A stretch of 64,000 nt of DNA from Diadema setosum (GCF_964275005.1 NC_092698.1:22333309-22397308), one strand, 5' to 3'. Counted from the first letter of the stretch, positions 1 to 12,725 are shown. The notes: generated from the sequence alone by a model not told the origin. Program-made: numbers and translations.

Positions 1-1830
1 CATTACCTGGAACTTTATGCAGCCCAAAATAAGGTAACAGATGCTGCCTTGGACACCTTACCTAGCCTTTCAATCATGGAGGAGCTGGATGCCCTGCCTA
101 CAAAAGAAGAACTCAGCAAAGCCATTGACCGTCTATCCTGCGGGAAGGCTCCTGGAAATGATGGTATCCCACCAGAAGTTCTAAAGAGCGGCAAGCCAGT
201 ACTACTGCAACATCTCCATGAGCTCTTGTGTCTTTGCTGGGAAAAAGGCCACGTACCCCAAGATATGCGTGATGCCAGTATCATCACTGTCTACAAGAAC
301 AGGGGAGACCGCAGTGACTGCAACAACTATAGAGGCATCTCTCTCCTAAGTGTTGTGGGAAAAGTCTTCGCACGTGTAGTTCTGGCACGCCTGCAGAGTC
401 TTGCCTCCCGGGTGTATCCAGAGTCACAGTGCGGCTTCAGGGCAGGCCGATCTACAGTAGACATGATCTTCTCACTACGCCAGCTGCAGGAGAAGTGCCG
501 TGAGCAGCAAAAGCCGCTGTACATTGCCTTCATAGACCTGACGAAAGCCTTTGACCTGGTCAGCCGAAGTGGACTCTTTAGTCTCCTGCAGAGGATTGGA
601 TGCCCCCCGAGACTGCTCCAAATTATCATTTCCTTTCACGAGAACATGCAAAGTAGAGTCTGCTACAACGGGAGAACTTCTGATGCCTTCCCTGTGAACA
701 GCGGTGTGAAGCAAGGCTGTGTCCTCGCACCGACACTTTTCGGAATCTTCTTCTCCATGCTCCTTCAGTACGCCTTTGTTGACTGCACAGAGGGAATCTA
801 CATCCGTACCAGAGCGGATGGGAAGCTATTCAACATCGCCCGACTGCATGCCAGAACCAAAGTTAGAGAGGTTCTTATCCAAGAAATGCTGTTCGCTGAC
901 GACGCTGCTCTGGTATCGCACACAGAAGCGGGATTGCAGAGGCTTGTTGATTGTCTGTCCCATGCCTGTAACGAATTTGGACTAACCATCAGCCTGAAAA
1001 AGACTAAGATCTTGACCCAAGGCACTGACTCTCCTCCAGACATCTCCATTAATGTCGCACATCTGGAAGAAGTGGACTCTTTCACCTACCTTGGTTCAGC
1101 AATCTCCAGTTCCCTCTCCCTTGACAATGAGATAAGCAATAGGATAGGGAAAGCTACTGCAGTCATGGCCAAACTGAACAGGCGCGTATGGAACAACAGT
1201 CAGCTGACCAAGAACACCAAGCTCTGCGTTTACCAAGCCTGCGTCCTCAGCACCCTGCTATACGGCTCTGAGTCCTGGGCAACATATGCTAGCCAGGAGA
1301 AGAGGCTCAACACCTTTCACCTCCGTTGCCTCAGACGACTCCTGCACATAAAATGGCAGGATAGGGTGACAAATGCAGAGGTCCTCCAGCGTGCCGGCAT
1401 TCCCAGCATGTTTTCACTCCTCAGCCAGAGACGCCTGAAGTGGTTGGGTCATGTGCGTCGAATGGAACCAGGTCGCATCCCGAAGGACATGCTGTATGGA
1501 GAGCTAAGCGAGGGGTCTCGTCCCATGAGAAGGCCGCATCTCCGCTTCAAAGATGTGTGCAAACGTGACATGAAGACGATGGACATCAACACCAACACAT
1601 GGGAAGGTGTAGCTGAGGATCGTCCGCTATGGAGAGGCACCGTCAGGGAGGGCGTTCAGAGAGCTGAAGCTGTAAGGCATGTACAGCAGACCGACAGGAG
1701 AGCTAAGAGAAAGGCACGGGCAGTCTTAGTATTGGCCCCAACAGACTTCATCTGCTGCAAGTGCTCTAAGGATTGCCATTCAAGAGTGGGGCTTTACAGC
1801 CACTCAAGGCAGTGCAAACTTCTTGCCTAG
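1..1830 (+). CDS. LINE reverse transcriptase, C-terminal 609 residues (RTE-like non-LTR retrotransposon)
   Basis: Frame 1 is open from the first base of the window to the stop at 1828-1830, so the true start lies upstream. Reverse transcriptase motifs occur in order: FIDLTKAFD at about 530, GVKQGCVLAPTLF at about 705 and the catalytic FADD at 892-903. They are followed by the YLGS...LLYGSESW region and the WLGHVRRM segment that close RTE-type polyproteins. The last residues form a C-x2-C-x12-H-x4-C finger (CCKCSKDCHSRVGLYSH and the Cys just after it) of the kind seen at the C terminus of these elements. No stop or frameshift interrupts the visible part, so this copy looks young. The endonuclease domain would lie left of the window. 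Assignment to the RTE clade is by motif memory; another LINE clade is possible. Confidence 0.93.
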   Translation, partial: HYLELYAAQNKVTDAALDTLPSLSIMEELDALPTKEELSKAIDRLSCGKAPGNDGIPPEVLKSGKPVLLQHLHELLCLCWEKGHVPQDMRDASIITVYKNRGDRSDCNNYRGISLLSVVGKVFARVVLARLQSLASRVYPESQCGFRAGRSTVDMIFSLRQLQEKCREQQKPLYIAFIDLTKAFDLVSRSGLFSLLQRIGCPPRLLQIIISFHENMQSRVCYNGRTSDAFPVNSGVKQGCVLAPTLFGIFFSMLLQYAFVDCTEGIYIRTRADGKLFNIARLHARTKVREVLIQEMLFADDAALVSHTEAGLQRLVDCLSHACNEFGLTISLKKTKILTQGTDSPPDISINVAHLEEVDSFTYLGSAISSSLSLDNEISNRIGKATAVMAKLNRRVWNNSQLTKNTKLCVYQACVLSTLLYGSESWATYASQEKRLNTFHLRCLRRLLHIKWQDRVTNAEVLQRAGIPSMFSLLSQRRLKWLGHVRRMEPGRIPKDMLYGELSEGSRPMRRPHLRFKDVCKRDMKTMDINTNTWEGVAEDRPLWRGTVREGVQRAEAVRHVQQTDRRAKRKARAVLVLAPTDFICCKCSKDCHSRVGLYSHSRQCKLLA

Positions 1831-2342
1831 CTAGTGCTACGCCATCGTTTCTCGAGACGAATGGATGCCAACCACTTCTTATGCATTTTATGATGCATTT
1901 TATGATACATTGTTACGTCATAATTGAGTTTAAGGATTTTGCACTTATGAAGATAGCGCAAATTATGAGCTAACAACCGTGCGTGTTGGTATGTATTTTG
2001 CGCGGCTGGTAAACGATCAGTTTGATTTGAAAATGTCTATGTCTTACTTCTTATGCATTTTATGATGCATTGTTACGTCATAATTGAGTTTAAGGATTTT
2101 GCACTCATGAAGATAGCGCAAATTTTAAGCTAACAACCGTGCGTGTTGGTTGCTAACCTAGCTCAAACTCTAAGCTGACAACCAGACGCGTTTCTTTGTT
2201 ATTATTATTATTTATCTGTGCTGAGCTTCAAATACAAATATCACTGTTACCCTGAGGAAGATCCGTGCAAGGGTCGAAAATTTGGTTTACAAATAAATGA
2301 AGTTGGATTCTAATGCATTATGTCAACTTGTTTGTCTTCATC

Positions 2343-2345
<3 letters not shown>
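1..2345 (+). mobile_element. RTE-like LINE, 3' part with 3' UTR
   Basis: The element consists of the open reading frame ending at 1830 and a 3' UTR of about 500 bases. Within the UTR a block of about 110 bases (TTATGCATTTTATGATGCAT ... CAACCGTGCGTGTTGGT) occurs twice, near 1877-1990 and 2048-2150. The tail ends at a (TA)n tract, as RTE elements usually end in a short tandem repeat. The 5' end is outside the window. Confidence 0.8.

Positions 2346-2385
<40 letters not shown>
2346..2385. repeat. (AT)n microsatellite at LINE 3' end
   Basis: About 40 bases of pure TA repeat directly following the first LINE tail. Confidence 0.95.
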
Positions 2386-2387
<2 letters not shown>

Positions 2388-2389
2388 AG

Positions 2390-2536
2390 TTAACTCTTAA
2401 TAATCATTGTGAATATTCGCACTGTCATCCCTGAAGAAGAGGAAGGATCCTCGAAAATTCGGATTATTCATTAAATCAAGATTGGCTATTAATGCATTCC
2501 CTGCATTCCTCTGTTGTGACTTTATTATTGCTATAT
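2390..2536 (+). mobile_element. Second, diverged LINE 3' tail
   Basis: This stretch is homologous to the terminal 130 bases of the preceding LINE: CCCTGAAGAAG, TCGAAAATTCGGATTATTCA and TATTAATGCATT match CCTGAGGAAG, TCGAAAATTTGGTTTACAA and TCTAATGCATT near 2251-2315. It too is followed by (TA)n. It is either an independent severely 5'-truncated insertion of a related element or a duplicated tail. Confidence 0.55.
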
Positions 2537-2570
2537 CTATATATATATATATATCTATATATATATATAG

Positions 2571-2640
<70 letters not shown>

Positions 2641-2672
2641 CAGATAGATAGATAGATAGATAGATAGATACA
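2531..2672. repeat. Compound microsatellite (TA)n-(GA)n-(GATA)n
   Basis: TA repeats with CTAT and GATA interruptions run to about 2608, then GA repeats to about 2634, then GATA units to about 2670. The array follows the second LINE tail. Apparent reading frames through it are artefacts. Confidence 0.95.
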
Positions 2673-2679
2673 CGTAGAT

Positions 2680-5592
2680 AATAAGATATAGACTTATATT
2701 ATAAGCAAGCAACAGACCCAGGATGAAAGAATTGATAGGATATAAATTTATTTCCCGTGATCAGTTTACACCAACTGATTTGCCATAATACAAGCTAGCG
2801 TCGATGTTTGACCAATCTAAAACATAATTATGCAAGTGTGAAAAAAAAAATCAAGAGGTGAAAGACATGAGGAAAAATATGACCCTTACTCCATCAATCA
2901 TATCGTCTGATAAATCTTGACCACCAGATGAAAACGAAAATAAAACAAATGACGGAGAAGCACGCATTAGTATAGGTGCACCTGAACATTGTATACTACT
3001 ACAACAAAAGCCCTTCTGTCTTCAGACCAACCAAATCAAGGTGACCAGCTCTCACTAAAGGAAGTGGTGATTTGAGACACTAGCCACAAAGCGTGATTGA
3101 TCAAAACCTGTGCTGATATTGATTTAAAAAAAAAAGAAAGAAAAGTGAGATGGTAGTGATGATAGTGACATCATCAATGATGCAATGGCAATAATAAATA
3201 GCAATGATAGTAGTAATCATCATTATCATAACAATTTCAAATCTATTTATGGCAATAAGACGAATAACTGCTGCCAACAGGGTGCTTACCTTACATTCTC
3301 AGCTTATTCCTTGTGCAATTTCATATTCGTGAACATGATGATATACAATAATTGTCGCACAGATTTCTGAGAATTTACAATACACAATGCATTTGTATTT
3401 GTTCATTATGTACTTCCATCAGCAAATATGTAACACATTCTGGGTCCATGAAACTTTAGTACATAATAGCACATCTTAATCTACACTTGGGAAAAAAAAA
3501 AAGAAAGAAGAAAAAAGGTATAGACTTAAAGTAAACCCTAACAAAATTTAGACCTGTCTTTTACTCAAACGTGAATAGATAATCATGTTGTGAGGAGGCA
3601 ATGTCAAATTTGATTGTTGGAAGAAGCATTTGGCACACAGGGAAATACACTACTTGTCAAAAGCAATTGTGGGTCACCGGTGACCCTATGAATATACAAG
3701 TCTGTTCAATAATTGCTATACCAGATATCAATGAACAATAAACTATGAAACAACAGTGTGTAGACAGGTCATTACTATATCAAATGGAAGATACCAATCA
3801 AAGTAAAATTCATGAAAAACAAAGGGGGGGGGGGGGGGGACATAAGACACAAGAATCTGTGGTGAGATACTCAAACATACCCAACCTCTGTACAGAGATT
3901 AGTTGCAAGTATCATGCCTGATCAGAATTTCATTAATAAGCCTGATTGTCCATTTCTGATGATCTGTAACAGGGGAACACAGTCAAAGTAAATTTGAAAA
4001 AAAAAAAAATATGACACCAACCCCTCCTCTCCCACCCCCCCCCAAAAAAAATACAATAATGATAATGATTTTAAAAATAAAAACAGCCTGAATAGAGACT
4101 TTGCAAAATCATTTGATAAAAATTAATGTCCTTCTTTAACAAACAATCCTCAGAAGAGAAAGGAGAAGACATCACACACCATGCTATTAAGTCTACAAGG
4201 GAAATCAAATTCAGTTTCGGATGTACCACCAATCTTTAGCTTACGTATACACAGCCTTAAGCTAAATTTGGTGTGATGTTCTCAAGTCTGTTGGTAAAGA
4301 GGACTAAAAGAATTTAATTCTTCTCTTTGTGAAGATTTCCCAGCAAATTTTGATTGGTCCTAAACAGTGAAAAGGGTTTTTATACTATATACGTACTGGA
4401 GCATAACCTGCTGGTGTACAGAAACAATGTAGTATTTTTGGAACACCTTTTCATTAATCATTCCTACTATCAAAATTGCCTGAAACAGAAGGGAGAAGCT
4501 AAACCAGCGAGTTGGAACTCCCTGGTTAAACAATAGGAAACTCATGGTGCTTGATTTGATATTAACAAAATGTCACAAAAATTGTAACCAAAATCAACTG
4601 TTTTAGCCACTGTGAAAACACTTTCAAATTTGACACTATCAGACACAATATTTACAACCCCTGTGTCATCCAGAATTTTGTCATCCGAAGTGATACCATT
4701 TACCATGGTTTAAATCTACCAAGGTAACGATTCCCTGCATACCTGTATTTTGAGATAAAGCTGGTTACCGACTAGTAAAGCAAAGCGTTGAGGTAAGCTT
4801 ATACCCTTTTCTTCTTTCTTTCTTTTTTTTTTATTGGATAATAAGGATTTGTCATAATGATTACACACTGGTAGCACACAACCCGTCATTACGACCTGTA
4901 GGAAACAGGAATGTCGATGTTGAAAGAGTTAATCTTTTGAGGCTCAGGATATGCTCATGTATCATAGAATATATATACTGTAAATATGTATATGTAATAT
5001 AATAGGACAGACACTTAGAATATTATTAGGATAAAAATCACTGACATCTGTATCTGTTTAGAAGAATTATCCCAGACAGCTTTGGAGCTTTCAAATTTTA
5101 GGATATTTTGTTCATATTGTATAATGTTGTTACATTGTATATTCTACTAATCATTCCTTGCATAATCATCTTGTTTTTATAATATACACATATCCCTGGT
5201 AAGTACATCAAACTTTGGTAACTGGTTACATGAAAAGATGAGTGGTTAAAACCTCACTTCTGAGCAAGAAGGAGCACTGCATTAAACACGCTCATATTGT
5301 GGCTCATATTTGGAAAGTTTAGCAGGGGCTGAGGTAATCAAGTTTATACTCTATGTACACTCCTAGCTGACTAGCTGAAATTCACAAGTTTTGGTACTGC
5401 CCCTTTCTGTTTGCAGTCACCACCTTCTGTGAATAAAACCTACATTGTAATTTCATTAAATAAGGCAAAGGGTAGAAGTCATAAGGTCAAGACAGAAATT
5501 AAAAAAAAGGTGTATTTTGCTGTATCACATACCAATTTCATAGACAAATTTATTAACTGTAGCTTGGATCACAGCCAATGATTCAATCATAA
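2680..5592. other. Non-coding stretch, no gene seen
   Basis: This stretch is AT-rich and holds no convincing exon on either strand. Poly-A, poly-G (3825-3838) and poly-C/poly-A runs are scattered through it. A perfect 16-base palindrome, GGGTCACCGGTGACCC, lies at 3671-3686. Confidence 0.6.
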
Positions 5593-5812
5593 GGGCCTTC
5601 ATTCACAAAGGTAGTTTAAATCAATTATGTGGTTTAAATTTAGTCCATGGACTAAGATAAGCCTGAAATAGGGGAACCTTTTGCATACATGAGCAAGCGC
5701 ACGGTCATTTTTGGATGTCTGCATGCACAAACCGTCATATGCATTTATGGAGTAAAAATTTGCAAAATCTGTGGACTATCAAAAAATTAAAGTACCCTTG
5801 TGAATTTGGGGC
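5593..5812. mobile_element. Short inverted-repeat element (MITE)
   Basis: The left end has CATTCACAAAGGTAGT and the right end, read on the other strand, has AATTCACAAGGGTACT, separated by about 180 bases without coding capacity. The ATTCACrAAGGTrGT end also occurs in the fold-back element at 55990-56207, so they may belong to one family. I found no clear target-site duplication. Confidence 0.5.
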
Positions 5813-6398
5813 GAGGCAAGTACATTGTATCTATTCAATGGTCAAATTTGTGCTCATGACCAACTGACAAAAATGTAATCTTATGCCAAAGCAAGGTGAA
5901 AACAAACATTTCCCATTGCAACTTACCGCAAAATGTCTACAGCCTCCGTAATACACACGATGCTAATTTATACATTACCTTGTTCCCACTCATCCACTAT
6001 ATATACATACACAGCACAAGAGAGGTACGTTAAACTTGCTGCCAATGAATACAAACACACTACAACTGTCACATGATATGTATGTGATTACATAGATGAG
6101 GTAAATCTATGGCAACGGTTAAAGAATGTTGTGGGCAATTTACCAAAGGACGACATTAAAAAAAAAAAAAAAACAAAGACAATAAAACTTCTTCACATGG
6201 TTCCTTATTACACAGAATTGCAATCAATTGCAGATTATGTACCATAGTTATGAAATGATTATGAAATAATTTAATGAAACAATCCTGCCAACTCCAGCTC
6301 TCCATGGCATACTCTCTGCTCTTTACAAAAATGCGGACTATACATTTTCCGGTAGAGTACACATGCACACACAAGTTTACATAACTATATGTATTATA

Positions 6399-6402
<4 letters not shown>

Positions 6403-6432
<30 letters not shown>
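6403..6432. repeat. (CA)n microsatellite
   Basis: Thirty bases of CA repeat, flanked by CAAACAAACA. Confidence 0.95.
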
Positions 6433-6436
<4 letters not shown>

Positions 6437-6514
6437 AACACTACCCCAAAATGTGTGTGAACCATAATATGCAAGAGTATGCATACCACTGCATATATAC
6501 CCAAATGGGACTTC

Positions 6515-6742
6515 ATATACTGTAAACATGGAAAATTTTGTGGTGTTGCGATGTTCGTGCATTTCGCGCAACCAGAAACTAGTGCGAAAACAAAAGCACG
6601 CAATTATCTTTGCTTGTAATAAATGTTCCAGTAGTTCACATCTTGATTCTGTGGAATGAAAAACAAATGAAACTCATCTTACCCAGCCGAGCACGAAAAA
6701 TTACTCCCGTGAAAATATCCACTTTTACACTACCACAGTATA
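6515..6742. mobile_element. Short inverted-repeat element (MITE) with TATACTGT ends
   Basis: The left end TATACTGTAAACATGGAAAA is matched on the other strand by TATACTGTGGTAGTGTAAAA at the right end. The interior contains a CATTTCGCGCAACC-type segment and no coding region. Confidence 0.5.
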
Positions 6743-7927
6743 CACAATGCACATGTATGTGCAGCACTTTACTCTCTCTAGTACAAAAATCAAAGCTGTT
6801 CAAGGTCTGGGTGGCAAGTTTTGGGTTGAAACTTCTGCAAATTGTTAATCCTTGTTCAATACAAAGTTCTCAAAAAAGAGTTGAATTATCATGATTGGAA
6901 TTTAAAGTGAAATAAAAACACAAACTAAAGACATACACCTGTAGGAAATAGCGAACTTGACCTTTGCTTCTAGACTTTAAACTCACACCAGTCAACAGTG
7001 CTACAATGGTCAATGATTGAAATCAATTCTTGCTTTAAGCTAAGGCAAACATTGCATGAAAATGTGAGAAGGCAGGTCGAGTGCCCTGCATCATTATTTA
7101 CACATTAAAAAAATACAGAGAGAAAAAGTTTGCTTGGCTGAGGGGGAGACAAGAGTTGCTTTCTGAGAAGTGTAAGGAGATCGGCGGTATTTGGTATCAA
7201 GAATTCTTTATTTTCGTTTTATCACATTCCCCCCCCCCTTTTTTTTGCATAGCTCACTTACCATCAATGATTTATGCAGTATAAGATACACAATGCATCT
7301 TATTCTCAGACTGTATGGCAAACATTAAAGGTAAGTTTGATAATGCAAGATATGTGATAAAAAAAAACAAAACATATGTACAGGAAAATGATACTCAAAA
7401 TTCATGTGACAGAAATGAAATCCACGCATAAAGAATGTGATCTTGCAGACCTGATGAAACAAGGATTGCAGAAAGAAGCTCACATATCTAAAACACAAGT
7501 GCAGAAACACACAAAAGAACACATTTGTAGAAAAACAAACAAACAAATCATAAATGCCCAGACAAGAGCGACATGATTTGACTAACTCAAAATGGAAGTC
7601 CTTTTGATTCACATTTTTTTAAAAGTCATTTAGAAACATCTTGATACAATCAGTGAAACATTACATTCAAGACAAGTAATGTTCAATACGTCATGCATCT
7701 AATCTTTGTACCAGGATGACCACGAAATATGAACATTCATTGATATTAATGATGTCTTCTTGGTTTACAGCTCACACACAAACACACACACACACGAACA
7801 AACAAACAAACAGATACAAAGAGAATAGAAAGCACTATTCAACTCAATGTTCAAGCTCGCTCTAGAATGGAGTCTAATCACACAAATCTCTGTAAGATAC
7901 ATGTATTCGTAACAATGACATCACAGT

Positions 7928-8622
7928 GGCCGCAGTCACAGTACGCAAAACTACCCAAACTTTACTTCCCGATAACTTCCAGAAGTTTGAGCACGCAGTC
8001 ACTCTACCAAAAAAGCTACGCGTAGTTTCAGTGATGCAAAACTACCTGCAGTTTTGGTCTCTAGCTGACTACTGTAAAACGAGGAATGTTCGCGTGCATT
8101 TTAATTTTGCGAATTTCCTGAGAGTCGAGTTTCGTGAAATTAAAATGCATGCTAAAGATCTTGTCTACACTATATGCAATGAATGTTAGAGGCAAATCGC
8201 GAAAATTTCATGCTGCGAATAAGGCCGTTGGCTCCCATTTACAAAAATTTGTGCAGCACAGCCCTGTCGCTGTACACAACGCGCTTTGCTCCACATGGGC
8301 AAAAAGTGCACGCCCTCCTTGAATACAAAAAATTGCAAACGTCAAACAGCGTGCAAAAGAATGCACAATGTGTGTATAAAGCAACATGAAATGGATCTAA
8401 TCACATGACAAACTTTTCTGAAGTTCAGCCATGCATCGTCAGACTATGCCAAACTACGCATAGTTTTGCGAAAAGTGAGAAACTTCCCAAGCGAATGCAA
8501 GAAGTTTCGCTGGAAGTTTTACTGGTAACTTTCTGAGAAGTTTGTATCACACTGCCCAAACTACGTGAGGCAAAATTCCAGGTAGTAACACAACACGTAA
8601 TGTTGCGTAGCGTGACTGCGCC
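7928..8622. mobile_element. Inverted-repeat element with a second repeat nested inside
   Basis: The ends are CCGCAGTCACAGTACGCAAA on the left and, on the opposite strand, GCGCAGTCACGCTACGCAAC on the right. Both sides contain repeated ...AAACTACGCATAGTTT... and AACTTCC...AAGTTT segments that can fold back. The middle (about 8071-8290) has a GTAAAACGAGGAATGTTCGCG segment (first 20 bases 8073-8092) that looks like the end of another element. No protein-coding capacity is convincing. Confidence 0.5.
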
Positions 8623-11600
8623 TTGTGAAACGTGTGTGCATCTATTGCATCATTTGGTTTATCAAGCAGTCATTGCTTTATCATACAAAACATGATCCTA
8701 TCCTTTTGTACAAAAATGAATTTGGAGTTGACCACATTCCCTCAGCTGATTTAAAGTGTGATTATGACCAAAACCACTACTTGGCCCCCCAAAAAAAACA
8801 CAACAACATGTGCAACTCTAAAATTCCAAAATTTTCTTTATGTTGGTGGTGATTTTTATGAATCTTTTAGCACTATGTATGATTTTACTCTATCTAGTTA
8901 AGACACCTTGAACACTGGGTGAATTTGCACTCTACGTTAGAAGTACTGGAGAACACAAAACAACTTTACATTCTTAGAAGCTGCACAGGAGTAGAAAAAA
9001 AAATATTGTTTCATGATAAAAATGTCTATAATTGCTTAGCATCTAGCAAATGGCAGAAATTAGGGGAAAAAACAAACAAACACAATGTACGCATTGTACA
9101 TTCTCTTTATACATGGTGAGTGTGGCATAGAAAGGAAAGACATCATCATACAACATACACATGGCTACCTTGCATGCACTTAAGAAACTTAAAGTAAACG
9201 TTGAGATAGAACTCTGCGACAGCAGCTGCTACGCTCAAATGAAACTTCATGAGACATTTCTGTCCTTGCTAAGAATGGTGGTTGTAACTCCTGCATGTCA
9301 TCAAATTGCACATCTAGTCGATGCCAGTAGCAGTGATTTTATATTACCACGCAGACACTTGTACTTGATTTGCTGGTAAGCTCCCAGAGTATTATGTCTA
9401 ATCCATATTTCTTTCTCTCTATGATCTGTGATATTAAAAGCAATATATAGCAATCTATACAGCATGAGGACTTTGCTTTTTTGTTTGTACAAATTGTACA
9501 TAGGCTCATGGCTTCTTGGTCTTGTGCACTACAGCCTTTTTTTAAATGGGTACACTTTTTAAAAAGTCCCAGGACAATGGTCTATGACAGTAGCAACAAT
9601 CAAAATATATGAAAGGAGGAAAATGGTATTTCAAAAGTACAAGTCAAGTTTAAACTACATGAGCTTAGTTGGTTGCAACCCAACACTGCTGGTACGGAAT
9701 TGCTGACTATGGGTAAGCCAACTGATTTAAATGAGCATTTGCTTAGTATTCCACTCACCAAGCATGGAAACAAGTGAATAATGGACTCTGTTCATGTTTG
9801 ATAACATTAAATGAGATAAGCAGGACTGGATGGGTTTAAGGGCAGATTATATGCAGCGCATTACGAACATTTTAGTTGGGGAGACTATTAAGACATAATA
9901 ACACCTACGTAACCAGCATTGTGGCAGTCTTTATGGAGAAAACGTGTTCATTTTCACATCAGGCTAGAAATACACTCATGATGTTTTGTTTGGAACAAGC
10001 GTCATGTTAAGACTAAAATTGTGTGCACATCACTCACGACCTACACACGAAACTGAACATGCAACTGAACACTTATCAGCGACCCTTCGTGTGAGTGACC
10101 AAACACAAACCCTGCATTGCCGCAGTGATGGCACGAATGTGTTAAAAGGCAACCAGCAGTGAGCCAAGCCTGCATCGCATGTGAAAGAGTTACGCAAACA
10201 GGTAGAGAACAAAACACAACCCATAGTTTCCCGCCTTGCTCCAACACTGCATATCGCACGATCTCATGTTTTCCCTATGTACATTGATCACTATTGATAA
10301 AATGCAGTGAAACACATCTTGCTTCCTAGACAACACTAGTCAATATTGTGTCATACATATATGTATGCAACAGAAAGCAAGCAAGCAGTAAACTACAGAC
10401 TGACAGTACTGTTATGTTCCATACTCTGCTATACAAAAACACACATACTAGCATTACAATATAAAATAAAAGAAAAAAATGAAATTCACATTAAAACTTA
10501 AAAGTATAAAGCACTAAAAAGGGAATTCAACTGCACACGAAAACACACACTTGGAGATTTTCCTGTCTCGTTTGGATTTTAAAGCGCACCAGTAACTTTG
10601 TTGGGCACTTTACAATATTCAAATGAAAATGCATACTAAATATCTCTGTCAGTTGCTAAATACAAAAGTTAATCTACATGCTAGACAATGAGACTTTTAT
10701 GAAAACTACGAAGATTAGCGTTTGGCTCACATGACATTTTGTACAATATTCACATTCACTCTGCAACGTAAGCATTTATGACAAATAAAATCTTTTGAGA
10801 ATAGGAATAAATATGCAGTCAATGCACAAATCCTTTAGTTTGTCTTCCCAGCAGTTCTACATCGGATATCATATCTTGTTTGTGTATGTAAACATACTAA
10901 TAATTTCTCAGAATTCATAGAATTTCCTAAGATGACAGACTGAACGCCACAACATTTCATTCAAAATCAATCCATACTACACACTTATCATTATTTCATC
11001 CTTCACGAAAGCAGAAAATTCCATCTTGCCAACAATCATAAATAAAATAAAAAAATAACAATGAGGGCAAATTATCTCTTATAATATACAAACATTGACT
11101 ATATTTCAGGACTAAAAAAAAAAAAAGAAAAAAAAAAGAAACTTCAAACCACACAAGTAAACCTGTTGAGATTCTTGTATTGCATACGACACAAGTATGT
11201 ATTGACGAAAGTTACGTACAATGTTCATACATACAGGGTTTAAACTTAAAATCCCTTTCAGTCACTAAGAACCTCAGAGAAAAGCACAGAAAAGAATTAC
11301 AAACTAGCTGTGGGCAGAAGGGAATGTTTAGGCCAAGACCCGCATGTTAACAGCAACATCACTACAAAAAACAAAAATCAAAACAAAACACAACTAACCC
11401 TCCCTACCCCCCCCCCAAAAAAAAAAAAACCAAAAACCTACTGAGTGACAGGGGTACAATCTTAGTTGTTGATTTTTCTAATCGCAACAACTTATGAATA
11501 AACATTTGATATCAAATTTCAATGCTCACTGTAGTCATACAGCCGTTCAAATTTCATCGTACAAAATAGGTCAAACAACCCATACCGTTTTCTCCCATTC

Positions 11601-12440
11601 AATGACAAGGATGCAATATTGTTCTGCTTCTGTCGTTTTTGGGGAGCAAAGATGTTCTCTGCATTCACTCTAGCTGTCAAAGTACAACATCAAATGAGGC
11701 AAGTTACAAATACATCTGCACAGTTTGATGTGATTGGGTATAAGTTGAAGGTATTCAAGGCGATGACATCATACTTTAAATAGTATCCATCACTTGATCA
11801 TGACAATGACTATCGCAGCCATCGAATTGCATATATGGCAAATAAAAAATTGAAGCAAAGAATAAATGTTACCATTCATTTTTCACCTTTTTTCACACGC
11901 TTTTATCCGTTTTACATGTACTTCCTTATCACACAACACTGGGAAAAGTGTGCAGGCAAGGGTCTTATGTGTAAATGTGCAAATTTAACCAAAAAAATTC
12001 ACATTACTATCAGACCTATAATACCACTGACTCTTTAAGACTATACTGAAAAAAAGGGGCACAAATGTAATCTTGCACTGCTACTGTAGGCAACACAAAA
12101 GATGAATAAATAATCAAAATGATGCATAAATAAAAAGAAAAAACATGTTTTTAAATGTATGAAATCTGATTTTCACAATATGTCTTGTCCTTGCCATGGA
12201 AGTGGGCAAACGAACAGACAGTTTGTGAGTGAAATAACTACCATAAATTTTTTTTCATAGATTTGCGCACATGATCAATATTACACACTTGTTGAAAAAT
12301 AACAGGCCACGAGAAACGTTGTAGGGAAGTACGAGTATGAGGATATACTACCTCAGACCACCGGGCGTTCGAGCCAAGGTCCACCCATCATCCGAGATGC
12401 TACGTATCCTCTCGTCACCTCGAAATGTGGGCAGTCGTCA
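8623..12440. other. Downstream flank of ABHD2, probably containing its 3' UTR
   Basis: No exon or recognisable transposon is visible here. The stretch lies immediately downstream of the ABHD2 stop codon on the minus strand. Vertebrate ABHD2 transcripts have long 3' UTRs, so part of this is plausibly transcribed. The first good AATAAA on the minus strand that I noticed is further on, at 7209-7214 (TTTATT on the plus strand). The true polyadenylation site cannot be fixed from sequence alone. Confidence 0.4.
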
Positions 12441-12725
12441 TTAACTGGTCGCGCCGTTGCAGTGCGGGGCTTCCCCGTTGCTGACTGTGTGCGAGCCCTC
12501 CAGCTCTACGACGGCGTCGATGTATTGCATGAGGGCCCGATCCATCCAAGACACCGTGTTGGCCCGCAGGAATCCCCCCTCGAAGAAGCCCAGGTGGCCG
12601 CCATGCTTGGTGACGGCGTAGACAGCGCAGGGCGACCTCTGGCTGTACTCACGTGGTGAGTGGTTCTGACTGACAGGAATGATGGCATCATCCCCCGAAT
12701 TCAGCATTAAAAGAGGAATTTTGAT
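12441..12725 (-). CDS. ABHD2: ABHD2 coding exon 8 (acid and histidine, stop)
   Basis: Encodes IKIPLLMLNSGDDAIIP with the catalytic acid, then HGGHLGFFEGG with the catalytic His, then VSWMDRALMQYIDAVVELEG and a diverged tail ending in GATS and TAA. The acceptor is TGCCCAG. Confidence 0.95.
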   Translation of the reverse strand: MKIPLLMLNSGDDAIIPVSQNHSPREYSQRSPCAVYAVTKHGGHLGFFEGGFLRANTVSWMDRALMQYIDAVVELEGSHTVSNGEAPHCNGATS

